Source: an uncultured Pseudohongiella sp. (lineage in GTDB: Bacteria > Pseudomonadota > Gammaproteobacteria > Pseudomonadales > Pseudohongiellaceae). From it: a stretch of DNA of 64,000 nt. Position 1 is the stretch's first letter; each line of letters starts with the position of its first letter. The DNA lies in the NCBI GenBank assembly GCA_902531515.1, contig CACAEJ010000001.1, positions 62,001 through 126,000 on the forward strand. Reading direction: 5' to 3'. A program made the translations under genes and the position numbers. A model generated the notes under the pieces. That model had not been told where the DNA came from and did not search any database. It saw nothing but the letters and a program-made list of their open reading frames with translations. Shown here in pieces: positions 1 to 8,561 of this stretch.

Positions 1-629
1 GCATATGCACTCTTATGCTTGCTTCGTGCACGAGCACCACCGTAGATGAATTTAGACAAGGTGAGACTGGCATTGAGAGTGACGAATCTGTAGTGATTCT
101 TGGGCGCCGTCAGGCAAGTGACTTCGAGACAAAATCAGATTTTGTGGAATGCGTAGGGGATCGAATGAGTCAGGGAGAAAATGCGATATCGATTATTCCC
201 GAGAGAGAATTTATTGATGCAATGTTTCCTTGGTTTGAACCACGAACCGCACCATTGCGTGCAAGCGACCTCGAACAGTTGCTTGCCGAGGATGTGGTTG
301 CCCAAAAGATGAATGAATTCGGTATTAGGTACATGGTTTGGGTCGAAGGATTTACTGAGACAACTGGCAGAACAGGTTCAATATCTTGTACAGTAGGCCC
401 TGGAGGAGGGGGCTGCTTCGGCTTCGGTACCTGGGAAGATGATGCTAATTTCGATGCGAGAGTTTGGGATGTGATTTCCTTAAGAAATGTAGGAACTATT
501 AATACAGATGCAACCGGTCAATCTTATCTTCCAGCACTCGTTGTTCCTATACCGTTGATTGCTAGGGTAGAAACGAATGCTTGTAATCGTCTCGCAGCCC
601 AACTAAAAGACTTTGTGAATGGCGAGTAA
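1..629 (+). CDS. Putative lipoprotein, 5' end outside the window
   Basis: The frame is open from the first bases of the window and reads ICTLMLASCTS before the rest of the protein. LASC is a good lipobox, so the visible ATG at 15 is probably inside a signal peptide whose start lies upstream; the gene is treated as 5'-partial. The mature part is about 200 residues with a Gly-rich turn (GPGGGGCFGFG) and a few further cysteines. I recognise no family. It ends three bases before the M48 protease gene on the same strand, so the two are probably co-transcribed and may both act in the periplasm or at a membrane. The lipoprotein call is supported by the lipobox only; the function is unknown. Confidence 0.6.
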   Translation, partial: ICTLMLASCTSTTVDEFRQGETGIESDESVVILGRRQASDFETKSDFVECVGDRMSQGENAISIIPEREFIDAMFPWFEPRTAPLRASDLEQLLAEDVVAQKMNEFGIRYMVWVEGFTETTGRTGSISCTVGPGGGGCFGFGTWEDDANFDARVWDVISLRNVGTINTDATGQSYLPALVVPIPLIARVETNACNRLAAQLKDFVNGE

Positions 630-632
630 GTC

Positions 633-2174
633 ATGCTTAACCTTAGAATTAGAACTGGCTCTACTATGAGAAATAACAGCTGTAATGAGAAAGTAGAATT
701 CCCTTGTACTGTTAGAATAATTCTTCCTATGATGTGCTTGTTGACTTTTCTTCCTATCATAAATTCTTGCGCGGTTAATCCAGCGACGGGCAGTACAAAT
801 TTAGTACTCATGTCAGAGAACAGGGAAAAAGAAATAGGTCTTGAGGAACATGAAAAAGTACTTGATAGCATGACGCTTTTTGAAGATGAAAAATTGCTCA
901 ATTATGTTCGGGATGTGGGCAATCGAGTAGCTCGAGTCAGTCATCGACCAGACTTGGAATATCAGTTCCATATTATAGATAGTCCAGAGATAAATGCCTT
1001 TGCTCTGCCAGGAGGGTATGTATACATAAATCGCGGATTACTAACTTATTTAAACTCAGAGGCAGAGCTCGCTGCTGTTTTAGCTCATGAGATTGGCCAT
1101 ATAACTGCAAGGCATGCTGTTCAGCAACAGGCGAGGGGTGCTTTGGCTAGAGGGGCTGCTGTGGCGGGCGGGATTGTTGCTGGAATTGCAACAGGGTCCG
1201 GTTACGCAGCATCTCAAATCAGTGAAGTTGCTTCTATTTGGGCTCAGACCGGTTTAAGTGGTTTCGGTAGAGATAACGAACTTGAGGCAGACAGCCTAGG
1301 AGCCGAATATCTCTTGGCTGCTGGTTATGATCCGGCAGCCGTAATAGATGTGATTACTGTATTGAAGAATCAAGAGGATTTTAATCGCTTAGTAGCTGGC
1401 GGGGGAGGTACCTATCATGGGCTTTTTGCCACCCACCCTCGGAATGACAAACGTCTTCAGGAGGCTGTTGCACAAGTAGGTAGACTAGAGACTGATGAAG
1501 TCAAGATGATTGATGAAGAAGTATTCAGAATTAACCTTGACGGATTAATTATCGGACAAAGCAACGCTTCTCAAATGACAGACACACGAAATCGGTACTA
1601 TCAGGATTTGCTTGGATACACTGTAGTTTTCCCAGATGATTGGGAAATTGAAACGACTACGACCACGGCAACCGCAAAAGACTCAACGTTAGGATCTCTT
1701 CGGATAGAAGTGCAGCGCCTTCAAAATAGCGTTGACCCTCGATCTTTTATTCAAAATGTTTTGGGCATACGGAATCTCACAAAGTCAGAGGGTTTGTCTC
1801 AATTTCGCCTTCAAGGCCACACTGGAGTCACGGAAAGTGACAGTGCCGGTATCAAAGAGCGGGTTGCTGTTATTTATTTAGGCCCTAGGGCTTTTATCTT
1901 TAGAGGTGACATAGTTCCTAATGCCAACGAAGCAGAGGTAGACCAGATGATGCTATCTTCAATTCGATCTTTTCGCGCAATTCAAAGAGGAGAGGTGGCT
2001 ACTGGCGGGGAGCTAAAAATAAAATTTGTTCAAGCGACAGAATTCTTTGACTTTTCGGTCGTATCTCAGAATAGTAAGATAACCAACTTCCCCGAGGAAA
2101 CCCTGCGATTGTTAAATGGTTATTATCCTCGCGGTAATCCTGAAGAAGGTGAGTGGATAAAACTCGTCGAATAA
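633..2174 (+). CDS. M48-family zinc metalloprotease, probable lipoprotein
   Basis: The zinc site is AHEIGH with His152, Glu153 and His156, and the third ligand is probably in NELEADS near Glu218. This is the layout of M48 peptidases of the BepA/YfgC and LoiP type, which act on outer-membrane proteins in the periplasm. The N terminus has a hydrophobic segment ending in NSCAVNP, compatible with a lipoprotein signal although Asn at -2 is unusual. The C-terminal half (about residues 300-513) is not an obvious TPR region; it resembles the extended C-terminal part of large uncharacterised M48 proteins. The start could also be the ATG at 666. It follows the putative lipoprotein gene by three bases. 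The protease call is secure; the substrate is not known. Confidence 0.88.
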   Translation: MLNLRIRTGSTMRNNSCNEKVEFPCTVRIILPMMCLLTFLPIINSCAVNPATGSTNLVLMSENREKEIGLEEHEKVLDSMTLFEDEKLLNYVRDVGNRVARVSHRPDLEYQFHIIDSPEINAFALPGGYVYINRGLLTYLNSEAELAAVLAHEIGHITARHAVQQQARGALARGAAVAGGIVAGIATGSGYAASQISEVASIWAQTGLSGFGRDNELEADSLGAEYLLAAGYDPAAVIDVITVLKNQEDFNRLVAGGGGTYHGLFATHPRNDKRLQEAVAQVGRLETDEVKMIDEEVFRINLDGLIIGQSNASQMTDTRNRYYQDLLGYTVVFPDDWEIETTTTTATAKDSTLGSLRIEVQRLQNSVDPRSFIQNVLGIRNLTKSEGLSQFRLQGHTGVTESDSAGIKERVAVIYLGPRAFIFRGDIVPNANEAEVDQMMLSSIRSFRAIQRGEVATGGELKIKFVQATEFFDFSVVSQNSKITNFPEETLRLLNGYYPRGNPEEGEWIKLVE

Positions 2175-2263
2175 CTAATAAAGCCGATAGACTCTATGAG
2201 AATCTGCGTCTAGCTAGAGGTGCGAAACGTCGGATAATCACTATTAAATAAATACAACTGACT

Positions 2264-2513
2264 ATGGCTGAAAAATATAGAGAAAAAGTTTTAATAGTTG
2301 GTCCTGCGTGGGTTGGTGACATGGTTATGTCTCAAGCCCTTTATCGAGCACTTAAAAAAATAAATCCTGAAACTCATATCTCGGTATTGGTTCAAGGAGG
2401 ACTTAAGCCATTGTTTTAAAAGATAGTGCCCATTTGGCCATCTTCGGTGCCTTACAGAGATTAAACTTGAGCGAGTACTTGGAGCTATAGCTTCTTTTAA
2501 TTTAAGCACTTAA
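2264..2513 (+). pseudogene. waaF: waaF relic: ADP-heptose:LPS heptosyltransferase II with internal deletion
   Basis: This fills most of the gap before waaC. From the ATG at 2264, 51 codons read MAEKYREKVLIVGPAWVGDM and on to QGGLKPLF before a TAA at 2417. That is the recognisable N terminus of WaaF (IxVIGPSWVGDMxMSQxLYR). From 2427, in another frame, 28 codons read CPFGHLRCLTEIKLERVLGA and stop at 2513. That matches the C-terminal CxFGHxxCLxxIxxxRVL end of WaaF. About 270 internal codons are missing and the two ends are out of frame, so no heptosyltransferase can be made. Position upstream of waaC is the usual place of waaF. The identification rests on remembered family motifs; a search with a WaaF profile would confirm it. 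Confidence 0.82.
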
Positions 2514-2528
2514 TAAGGAAGAATTGAA

Positions 2529-3482
2529 TTGCGTATTCTAATAGTTAAAGTATCCTCTTTAGGAGACATTATTCATACCCTTCCTGCTGTAACTGACGCT
2601 CAGAGAGCCCATCCAGGATTGACGTTTGACTGGGTTGTCGAGGAAAATTTTGTTGAAGTGCCCTCTTGGCATCCGGCCATTAACAAGGTAATTCCTGTAG
2701 CCATAAGACGCTGGCGCTTGAATCTTTTCAAAACTTATTTAAATCGCGAGTTTCTATCATTTAAGGAAATGCTACAGGGTGTTCATTATGATTTGGTGAT
2801 AGACGCGCAAGGGCTTATAAAGAGCGGAATTATTAGTCGCCTCTCCCGAGGGCTCACAGTTGGATTAAGCAATAGTACTATTAAGGAACCATTAGCGAGC
2901 CTTTTTTATAACAAGGCTTATTCCGTTTCGTGGGAAGAACATGCGGTCGATCGAGTCCGGCAGCTTTTCTCTAGGGCTTTAAATTACGAGTACCATCAAT
3001 ACCCACTTGATTATGGTATTGAGTTAGAAAAAGGTAATGTGAATCATACTGAGGGGAAAAGAAATCATATTATCTTTCTGCATGGGACTACAAGAGCAAG
3101 TAAATACTGGCCCAAGGAAAAGTGGCGTTACCTTGCGGAGTTAGCCACAGGATATGGATATGATGTTGTTCTACCTTGGGGGACATCGAATGAAAAAAAG
3201 AGAGCAGAATTCATTGGCGAAGGAAATCTTAACGTTAAGATCCTTGGGAAAAAGTCTCTTTCAGATATCGCTACGGTTATTATTAGTTCGAAGGGCGTTA
3301 TCGCTGTGGATACCGGACTAGGCCACCTCGCAGCGGCATTATCCAAATCAACAGTCTCTCTTTATGGGCCAACAGATCCGGCATTATGCGGAACTTACGG
3401 CCGAAATCAGATACATTTAAGACTAGAAAATGACCCAAACGTTGTATGGGATAAATTTGAAAAACTAACAAATAGTTTATAG
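2529..3482 (+). CDS. waaC: ADP-heptose:LPS heptosyltransferase I
   Basis: This is a GT9-family enzyme that adds the first heptose to Kdo2-lipid A at the inner face of the cytoplasmic membrane. The N terminus RILIVKVSSLGDIIHTLPA is the family signature. The C-terminal nucleotide-sugar region shows FLHGTTRASKYWP, then IAVDTGLGHLAAAL and SLYGPTDP. Length (317) fits WaaC. The start is TTG at 2529, preceded by TAAGGAAG; no ATG fits better. It lies 15 bases after the waaF relic and is followed at 155 bases by waaG, in the usual core-LPS gene order. Confidence 0.93.
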   Translation: MRILIVKVSSLGDIIHTLPAVTDAQRAHPGLTFDWVVEENFVEVPSWHPAINKVIPVAIRRWRLNLFKTYLNREFLSFKEMLQGVHYDLVIDAQGLIKSGIISRLSRGLTVGLSNSTIKEPLASLFYNKAYSVSWEEHAVDRVRQLFSRALNYEYHQYPLDYGIELEKGNVNHTEGKRNHIIFLHGTTRASKYWPKEKWRYLAELATGYGYDVVLPWGTSNEKKRAEFIGEGNLNVKILGKKSLSDIATVIISSKGVIAVDTGLGHLAAALSKSTVSLYGPTDPALCGTYGRNQIHLRLENDPNVVWDKFEKLTNSL

Positions 3483-3637
3483 AGTTTCGATGCTCAGCTA
3501 AGAGCATGCTACGGACGCCAAAACGTCATGCTAATGATGCGGCTCACACTAGAAAGGAGATTATATGACTACATTCTGTTAGATCTTACTATGCCAACGG
3601 CTGATTTTTCGACTGATTACAGTATTAGATTTTTTCT
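3483..3637 (+). other. Intergenic waaC-waaG with an orphan ribosome-binding site and five-codon ORF
   Basis: There is no gene of normal size here. AAAGGAG at 3553-3559 stands at ideal distance from an ATG at 3565, but the frame reads only MTTFC before a TAG at 3580-3582. A second short frame from 3591 (16 codons) ends on a TGA overlapping the waaG ATG. The heptamer CATGCTA occurs twice about 20 bases apart. This could be the decayed start of another gene or a translational leader for waaG; nothing in the sequence decides between them. Confidence 0.35.
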
Positions 3638-4765
3638 ATGAAAATAAGTTTCCTGATTTATTCATATTTCCCTTATGGCGGCCAGCAGCGTGATTTTTTT
3701 CGCATAGCAGAAAAATGTGCACAAAGAGGAAATCAAATAGACGTCTACACATTATCTTGGCAAGGTGAAGTCCCAAAAAATTTCAACGTCATAATAGTTC
3801 CCATCAACGCGCTTACGAATGTAGGGCGTTACAGAAAATATACTTCTTGGGTCACTGATCATTTGCGACAGACCGAGCCGAGTTTCGTTGTTGGCTTCAA
3901 TAAGATGCCTGGTCTCGATCTTTATTTTGCTGCCGATCCATGTTTTCTCGAAAAAGCTGATAAACAAAGAGGCTTTTATTATAATTTAACTCCTCGCTTC
4001 GGGCATTTTGCGAAGTATGAAAAAGAGGTTTTTGGAAAAAATCAAACCACACAGATTATGATTCTGACCGAGCAACAAAGGGAAGGTTTTGAAAAATATT
4101 ATCCCGGTTGCGCATCGCGCATGCATTTATTGCCTCCGGGAATTGATTCTGATCGAAGACTAGATGACACCTTTAAAGAGAGACGCTTTGAATTTAGAAA
4201 AAAATTAAGCGTCACAGACGATCAGTTTGTCATACTACAAATTGGTTCAGGTTTTAAAGTAAAAGGAGTAGATCGGTCTCTCAAGGCGATAGCATCACTG
4301 CCGCTTGAGCTTAGACGAACGATTAAATTCGTTTTGGTTGGGAAAGACAACCCAAAGCAGGTGTTAAAGTTAGCGCGGAATTTAGGAATACTAGATAGGC
4401 TAATGATTGTGTCAGGTAGCGACGATATTCCCAGTTTTTTAGCAGGCTCCGATCTAATGCTCCATCCTGCTTACAGAGAAAGTGCAGGGCATGTGTTGTT
4501 GGAGGCAGCGGTGTCTGGGCTTCCAGTGTTGACGACATCTACCTGCGGGTACGCTTTTCATGTAGAAAAAGCTGGTTCTGGTTTGGTTTGTTCAGAACCT
4601 TTTCTTCAAAATGATCTCAATCAAAAGTTGGGCTCGATGATTAGAAATATCGATAATGCAAATTGGTCAGGCAATGGTTTAAATTATGGAAGGAATTGTG
4701 ACTTATACTCTTTACATCTAGAAGCAGCAAATTTGATTGACAAATTTGCGAGAAATATGTCGTGA
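3638..4765 (+). CDS. waaG: LPS core glycosyltransferase WaaG (GT4)
   Basis: The protein follows Enterobacterial WaaG along its whole length: YFPYGGQQRDFFRIAE near residues 10-27, VGFNKMPGLDLYFAADPC around residue 85-100, and the LPPGID segment. The C-terminal GT4 donor-binding motif is ESAGHVLLEAA. WaaG transfers the first outer-core hexose from a UDP-sugar onto heptose II of the inner core at the cytoplasmic membrane. That acceptor would be made by WaaF, which is a relic in this window, so WaaG either uses another acceptor here or depends on a heptosyltransferase elsewhere. The stop is seven bases before the waaP ATG, indicating an operon. Confidence 0.93.
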   Translation: MKISFLIYSYFPYGGQQRDFFRIAEKCAQRGNQIDVYTLSWQGEVPKNFNVIIVPINALTNVGRYRKYTSWVTDHLRQTEPSFVVGFNKMPGLDLYFAADPCFLEKADKQRGFYYNLTPRFGHFAKYEKEVFGKNQTTQIMILTEQQREGFEKYYPGCASRMHLLPPGIDSDRRLDDTFKERRFEFRKKLSVTDDQFVILQIGSGFKVKGVDRSLKAIASLPLELRRTIKFVLVGKDNPKQVLKLARNLGILDRLMIVSGSDDIPSFLAGSDLMLHPAYRESAGHVLLEAAVSGLPVLTTSTCGYAFHVEKAGSGLVCSEPFLQNDLNQKLGSMIRNIDNANWSGNGLNYGRNCDLYSLHLEAANLIDKFARNMS

Positions 4766-4772
4766 GACGTTT

Positions 4773-5558
4773 ATGCTATATTTGAATGCAGAGCTTAAAA
4801 ATTTTTTTTCAGACTCTGATCCTTATGAAATTTTAAAGGATTTGAACGGCACCGTTTACAGACAAGTTCAAACACGTAAGACATTTCGGTTCGAGCATAA
4901 TGGTAAAAGCTATTTTGCAAAGGTTCATACTGGTGTTGGCTGGATAGAGATATTCAAGAATTTTATCCAGCTTAAGAAGCCAGTTTTAGGAGCAAGAGAT
5001 GAGTGGATCGCATTAAATTTTCTAAAACAAATTCCAGTTAGTACAATGAACGTGGTAGCGTATGGAGAAAAGGGTTGGAACCCTGCCAAACTAAAATCAT
5101 TTGTTATCACTGAAGAGCTAAAGCAAACAATTAGCTTAGAAGATTACTGTCTTAATTGGTTAGACGCAAAGCCTTCACTTTCTATTCGAAGAGCACTGAT
5201 ACGCGAAGTCGCTAATTTTGCATCTGCAATCCATGCGCATGGTGTTTGCCATCGAGATCTGTATTTATGTCATTTCCTGTTACACAAGGATGGAGACTAT
5301 TTTCCAAAACTTTCGTTAATTGATCTACATCGAGCATTACTTCGAAAAAAATTGCCAAAGAGATGGATTATAAAAGATATAGCAGGCCTTTATTATTCAG
5401 CTATGGGGATAGGTCTTTCCAAGCGAGATCTTTTGCGTTTCATTCGCCAATACACCATTCTAAACGAGGGATTGACGTATAGGGCCAACAGGAGGTTTTG
5501 GAAGATAGTAGAAAGCAAAGCGGACAGTATGCATAAAAAGTTAGGGCCTGCGAGGTAA
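4773..5558 (+). CDS. waaP: LPS core heptose I kinase
   Basis: WaaP phosphorylates the first heptose of the inner core, using ATP, in the cytoplasm; the charge stabilises the outer membrane. Family-typical stretches are visible: EVxxLxGxVYRxVxTRxTxRFxxxGKSYF-like N terminus, KPVLGARDEW, YGEKGWNP, ITEELKQTISLEDYC, and the kinase catalytic loop CHRDLYLCHFLLH followed by LIDLHRA. The ORF track starts at a TTG inside waaG (4737); I chose the ATG at 4773, seven bases after the waaG stop, which gives 261 residues, matching the family. The next kinase gene starts four bases after the stop. Confidence 0.93.
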   Translation: MLYLNAELKNFFSDSDPYEILKDLNGTVYRQVQTRKTFRFEHNGKSYFAKVHTGVGWIEIFKNFIQLKKPVLGARDEWIALNFLKQIPVSTMNVVAYGEKGWNPAKLKSFVITEELKQTISLEDYCLNWLDAKPSLSIRRALIREVANFASAIHAHGVCHRDLYLCHFLLHKDGDYFPKLSLIDLHRALLRKKLPKRWIIKDIAGLYYSAMGIGLSKRDLLRFIRQYTILNEGLTYRANRRFWKIVESKADSMHKKLGPAR

Positions 5559-5561
5559 GTT

Positions 5562-7013
5562 TTGAAAATCTACCGGTCTGCAGAATTAGTTCGACTTGGA
5601 AGGCACATTTCCACACCATATCTTTTAGAGATCTATGATAAAAATTCCTTAGAAACTATAGAGGTTAGGGAAATTCTGCGAATTGTTCCAAAACGACGGT
5701 TGACCGCTAAAGCAGAATGGCGGGATAGCAGCGTTATCGTAAAATTGTTTTTCTCACCAAGCCACTGGAAGCGGAATTTGTCTCGCGATTTATCAGGGAT
5801 TAATCTCCTTATAAAGAGAAACCTTCGAACTCCCGCTATATTGCATGAAACGCAAATTGCAGGGGGACGAGGTGCTGCGTTAATTTTGGAATATATTAAC
5901 GATGGAAAAACTATTAGCGAATGTCTTGATGAGGCTAAAACAAATAGCGAGAGGCGGCGGTGGTTATCCCTTGCGATTGGCTCAATAGCTGCTTGCCACC
6001 GCCAAGGTCTATGGCAACCAGACATTCATATGAAAAATTTCTTAGAATCAGATAACCAAGTTTATTACCTAGATGGCGGTGATATTCGGGCGCTTGAAAG
6101 ACCTCTTCCGAGCGAATTAGCATCACAGAACCTGGCGTTATTTTTTGCACAGTTTACGGTTGACAACGATGAGAATATTGAGCGCCTGCTAAAAGAGTAT
6201 CAGCTAGAGAATAAAAACTTACATACCAAAGATTTAAAAGGCATGTTTTCTGCAGTTAAGGAAGCTAGGGCTCAGAGAATTTCAAGCTATGAGCGAAAAT
6301 TACTTAGATCAACTACCGCTCATCGCAGGGTCAGGTCGCTAGGTAAACTAGCTGTTTATGATAGAGAAATCGATTCTTCCACTCTAGACAATCTCATATC
6401 AGACCCAAATCGTTATATCCAGAAAGACAGGTTATTAAAGGATGGTAACTCTACAACGGTAGCTGAATTTATATTTGAGAATAAGAGATATGTTGTAAAA
6501 AGATATAATTTGAACTCGCTGTGGCAAAGTGTTAAGTATCTTTTCAAAATGAGTCGAGCTGCCCGTTGCTGGAGAAGTGCCTCGATATTGAGTATGTTAG
6601 GTGTTCACACTCCAAAACCTTATATGTTTATAGAAGACAGGTGGCTCTGGTTTTTAAGAGCTAAATCTTATTTTGTCAGCGAAAAAATAGAGGCCGCAAA
6701 TCTTCTAGAACATATAAAAGCCAAAGGTCTGAGGCAGAACGAATTAGAAGCGATCATAATCTCTTTCAGACTGCTTTTTAAGATTATGATTGATTATAAA
6801 ATTAGCCATGGCGACATGAAAGCTTCAAATTTTCTCTATTGGAACAACAAGTTAGTAGTTTTAGATCTTGATGGGATGCGAAGACACCGAAGCAAAAGGG
6901 TTTTTAAAAAGGCAATAAAAAAAGACTTCGATAGATTTTTGAAAAATTGGAAAGGAACTGAGTATGAACAGCCCTTTGGAAATATAATTGATGAGTTGGA
7001 AACTTCTTTTTAG
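5562..7013 (+). CDS. Two-domain LPS core kinase (tandem WaaP/Kdo-kinase-like)
   Basis: Two kinase-like domains are fused. The first (about residues 1-230) has a catalytic-loop-like segment WQPDIHMKNFL and a metal-loop-like YLDGGDIRAL. The second (about 270-483) has SHGDMKASNFLYW and VLDLDGMRRHR. This resembles the large 'lipopolysaccharide kinase' that accompanies waaP in the Pseudomonas core cluster (the PA5006 type). It probably phosphorylates Kdo or heptose of the inner core; the exact sugar is not deducible. The start is TTG at 5562, four bases after the waaP stop, with GAGGTAAG overlapping that stop as ribosome-binding site. Both domains keep an Asp in the catalytic loop, so neither looks obviously dead. 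Confidence 0.75.
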   Translation: MKIYRSAELVRLGRHISTPYLLEIYDKNSLETIEVREILRIVPKRRLTAKAEWRDSSVIVKLFFSPSHWKRNLSRDLSGINLLIKRNLRTPAILHETQIAGGRGAALILEYINDGKTISECLDEAKTNSERRRWLSLAIGSIAACHRQGLWQPDIHMKNFLESDNQVYYLDGGDIRALERPLPSELASQNLALFFAQFTVDNDENIERLLKEYQLENKNLHTKDLKGMFSAVKEARAQRISSYERKLLRSTTAHRRVRSLGKLAVYDREIDSSTLDNLISDPNRYIQKDRLLKDGNSTTVAEFIFENKRYVVKRYNLNSLWQSVKYLFKMSRAARCWRSASILSMLGVHTPKPYMFIEDRWLWFLRAKSYFVSEKIEAANLLEHIKAKGLRQNELEAIIISFRLLFKIMIDYKISHGDMKASNFLYWNNKLVVLDLDGMRRHRSKRVFKKAIKKDFDRFLKNWKGTEYEQPFGNIIDELETSF

Positions 7014-7020
7014 TTTTTAT

Positions 7021-8538
7021 TTATGGATCTATTCTTTTATAAATAGCAAGTTGAATATCTCGATTGCTAGGGAACGCTGCCTGCAGTTCAAGGTAGGGTT
7101 TAAGAGAATTTTGATTCAAGATTCGCGACATTTCATAATTCATCTCCAATATAAGTAAGTCGTCCGGCTTTAGTTCATGTATTTCACTCTCTGAAATTAT
7201 TCGCGTCACCCTGTCATAATTTTCGACTCTACCACTGAAATAAGCGATAGCATGATTATTTGTCGCCACTTGAGGATTTAGAGGGCTTTCTGTTTCCAGC
7301 CAAGCTAGCGATTCATTAATATAACTTTTTGAAGAGCCGAAGCTTATAAACGAGTCAAAGGCGCAATAGCCAAAAAACAATATTAAGGTCCTCATCCTTA
7401 AATTTTTCGATGAACTCTTCCGAAATTCATTAATTAAATTATCAAGAATCAGTGGTACAAATAGGATTAAAACTAAACAAAAGATCATCGAATAACGAGC
7501 CGAAACAAATTTTGTGACAAAAATAAATCCGAAAACTATAGCTAGGTTGGTAAATAAAAAGATAATAACCGGAGCTAAGAAAATTCTTTCCAATCTTACT
7601 AGACGTTTAATAGCGCCATACGCCAGCACCCAAAAAAAAGGCCCGCCAATACCTTCAAATAACTTAACTATCAATATCGCGAATAACCCTGCGATCAAAA
7701 ATAAGCCGAGGTAAGGACCAGAGTACGTCATTGCATATTCCCCAAAGATTCGGCTGCTCAATGAGTAACTTTCAGCTTCACTGGGATTTAAAATATTGTT
7801 CAAAAACGGTTCATAGACGGAGATAAACTTTTGGAAAACGGATATAACGTCTATTCCGATTAATCCAATCATTAAAACTACCACGGCCAATGAAAAAAAT
7901 ATGATTGCCATACATTTTAGTACTATCCTATATCGTATCCCACTTTCATACCTGCTATCGAGAAGTAGGCATATTGGTAGGGAGAATAAATAAACTATCG
8001 CCTCTGCTCTGAAGAACGAGGCTAGAATAATTGAAAGGCAAAAACAGATAAAATTTGGTAGATGATTTAGTTTCACAAACAGTAAAAATTGCCATAATGC
8101 AAAAAGACTAAGTGCCCACATTGCAATGTCTCGAATAATATCAGATCTTAACTCATTCAATGGAGGGTATAAGAGGATGCAGATTGCGGCTAAGATGGAA
8201 ACGGTTTTCGAATTGTTAAAGCAATTTACAATACTAATAAAAGAATAAACCAAAACAGATAGAAAGAAAGCATTTATTAATTGTGCTGCGGTTAACAGGT
8301 CTATACCTGTCTTACTGACAAACGCAATAAGTAACGAATAGCTCGCCCATGAATAGTACTGTATTGCTGCGTTTATACCATCACTCAGAGCGATTTCTGC
8401 TGTACGAATATATGCATAGGCATCGTCATTAGGCAGACCAGGATTAAGCAAAGTAAAAAACGAAACCAGCAGACTAATCAGGGCTCCTAAGATTCGCACA
8501 TCAAGATGCCTGAATTGTTTTTTATTGGTTAGGTCCAC
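7021..8538 (-). CDS. Polytopic membrane protein, probable GT39/ArnT-like glycosyltransferase
   Basis: The protein has 505 residues, roughly ten or more hydrophobic segments and a soluble C-terminal tail. The first extracytoplasmic loop carries PGLPNDDAYAYIRTAE. Acidic residues in that loop are the hallmark of lipid-linked-sugar transferases of the GT-C fold (PMT, ArnT and relatives). The name is therefore inferred from topology and this motif, not from a full family match. It starts with GTG at 8538, 23 bases downstream of lpxL on the same strand, and lies within the LPS island. A role in decorating lipid A or core with a polyprenyl-linked sugar is plausible. It converges with the double kinase gene, with seven bases between stops. 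Confidence 0.5.
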   Translation of the reverse strand: MDLTNKKQFRHLDVRILGALISLLVSFFTLLNPGLPNDDAYAYIRTAEIALSDGINAAIQYYSWASYSLLIAFVSKTGIDLLTAAQLINAFFLSVLVYSFISIVNCFNNSKTVSILAAICILLYPPLNELRSDIIRDIAMWALSLFALWQFLLFVKLNHLPNFICFCLSIILASFFRAEAIVYLFSLPICLLLDSRYESGIRYRIVLKCMAIIFFSLAVVVLMIGLIGIDVISVFQKFISVYEPFLNNILNPSEAESYSLSSRIFGEYAMTYSGPYLGLFLIAGLFAILIVKLFEGIGGPFFWVLAYGAIKRLVRLERIFLAPVIIFLFTNLAIVFGFIFVTKFVSARYSMIFCLVLILFVPLILDNLINEFRKSSSKNLRMRTLILFFGYCAFDSFISFGSSKSYINESLAWLETESPLNPQVATNNHAIAYFSGRVENYDRVTRIISESEIHELKPDDLLILEMNYEMSRILNQNSLKPYLELQAAFPSNRDIQLAIYKRIDP

Positions 8539-8561
8539 TATTTCAATATACCTGCTTTTAT

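Noticed and set aside
4737-4772. waaP start at TTG 4737
   Set aside because: It lies inside waaG; the ATG at 4773 follows the waaG stop by seven bases and gives the family length.
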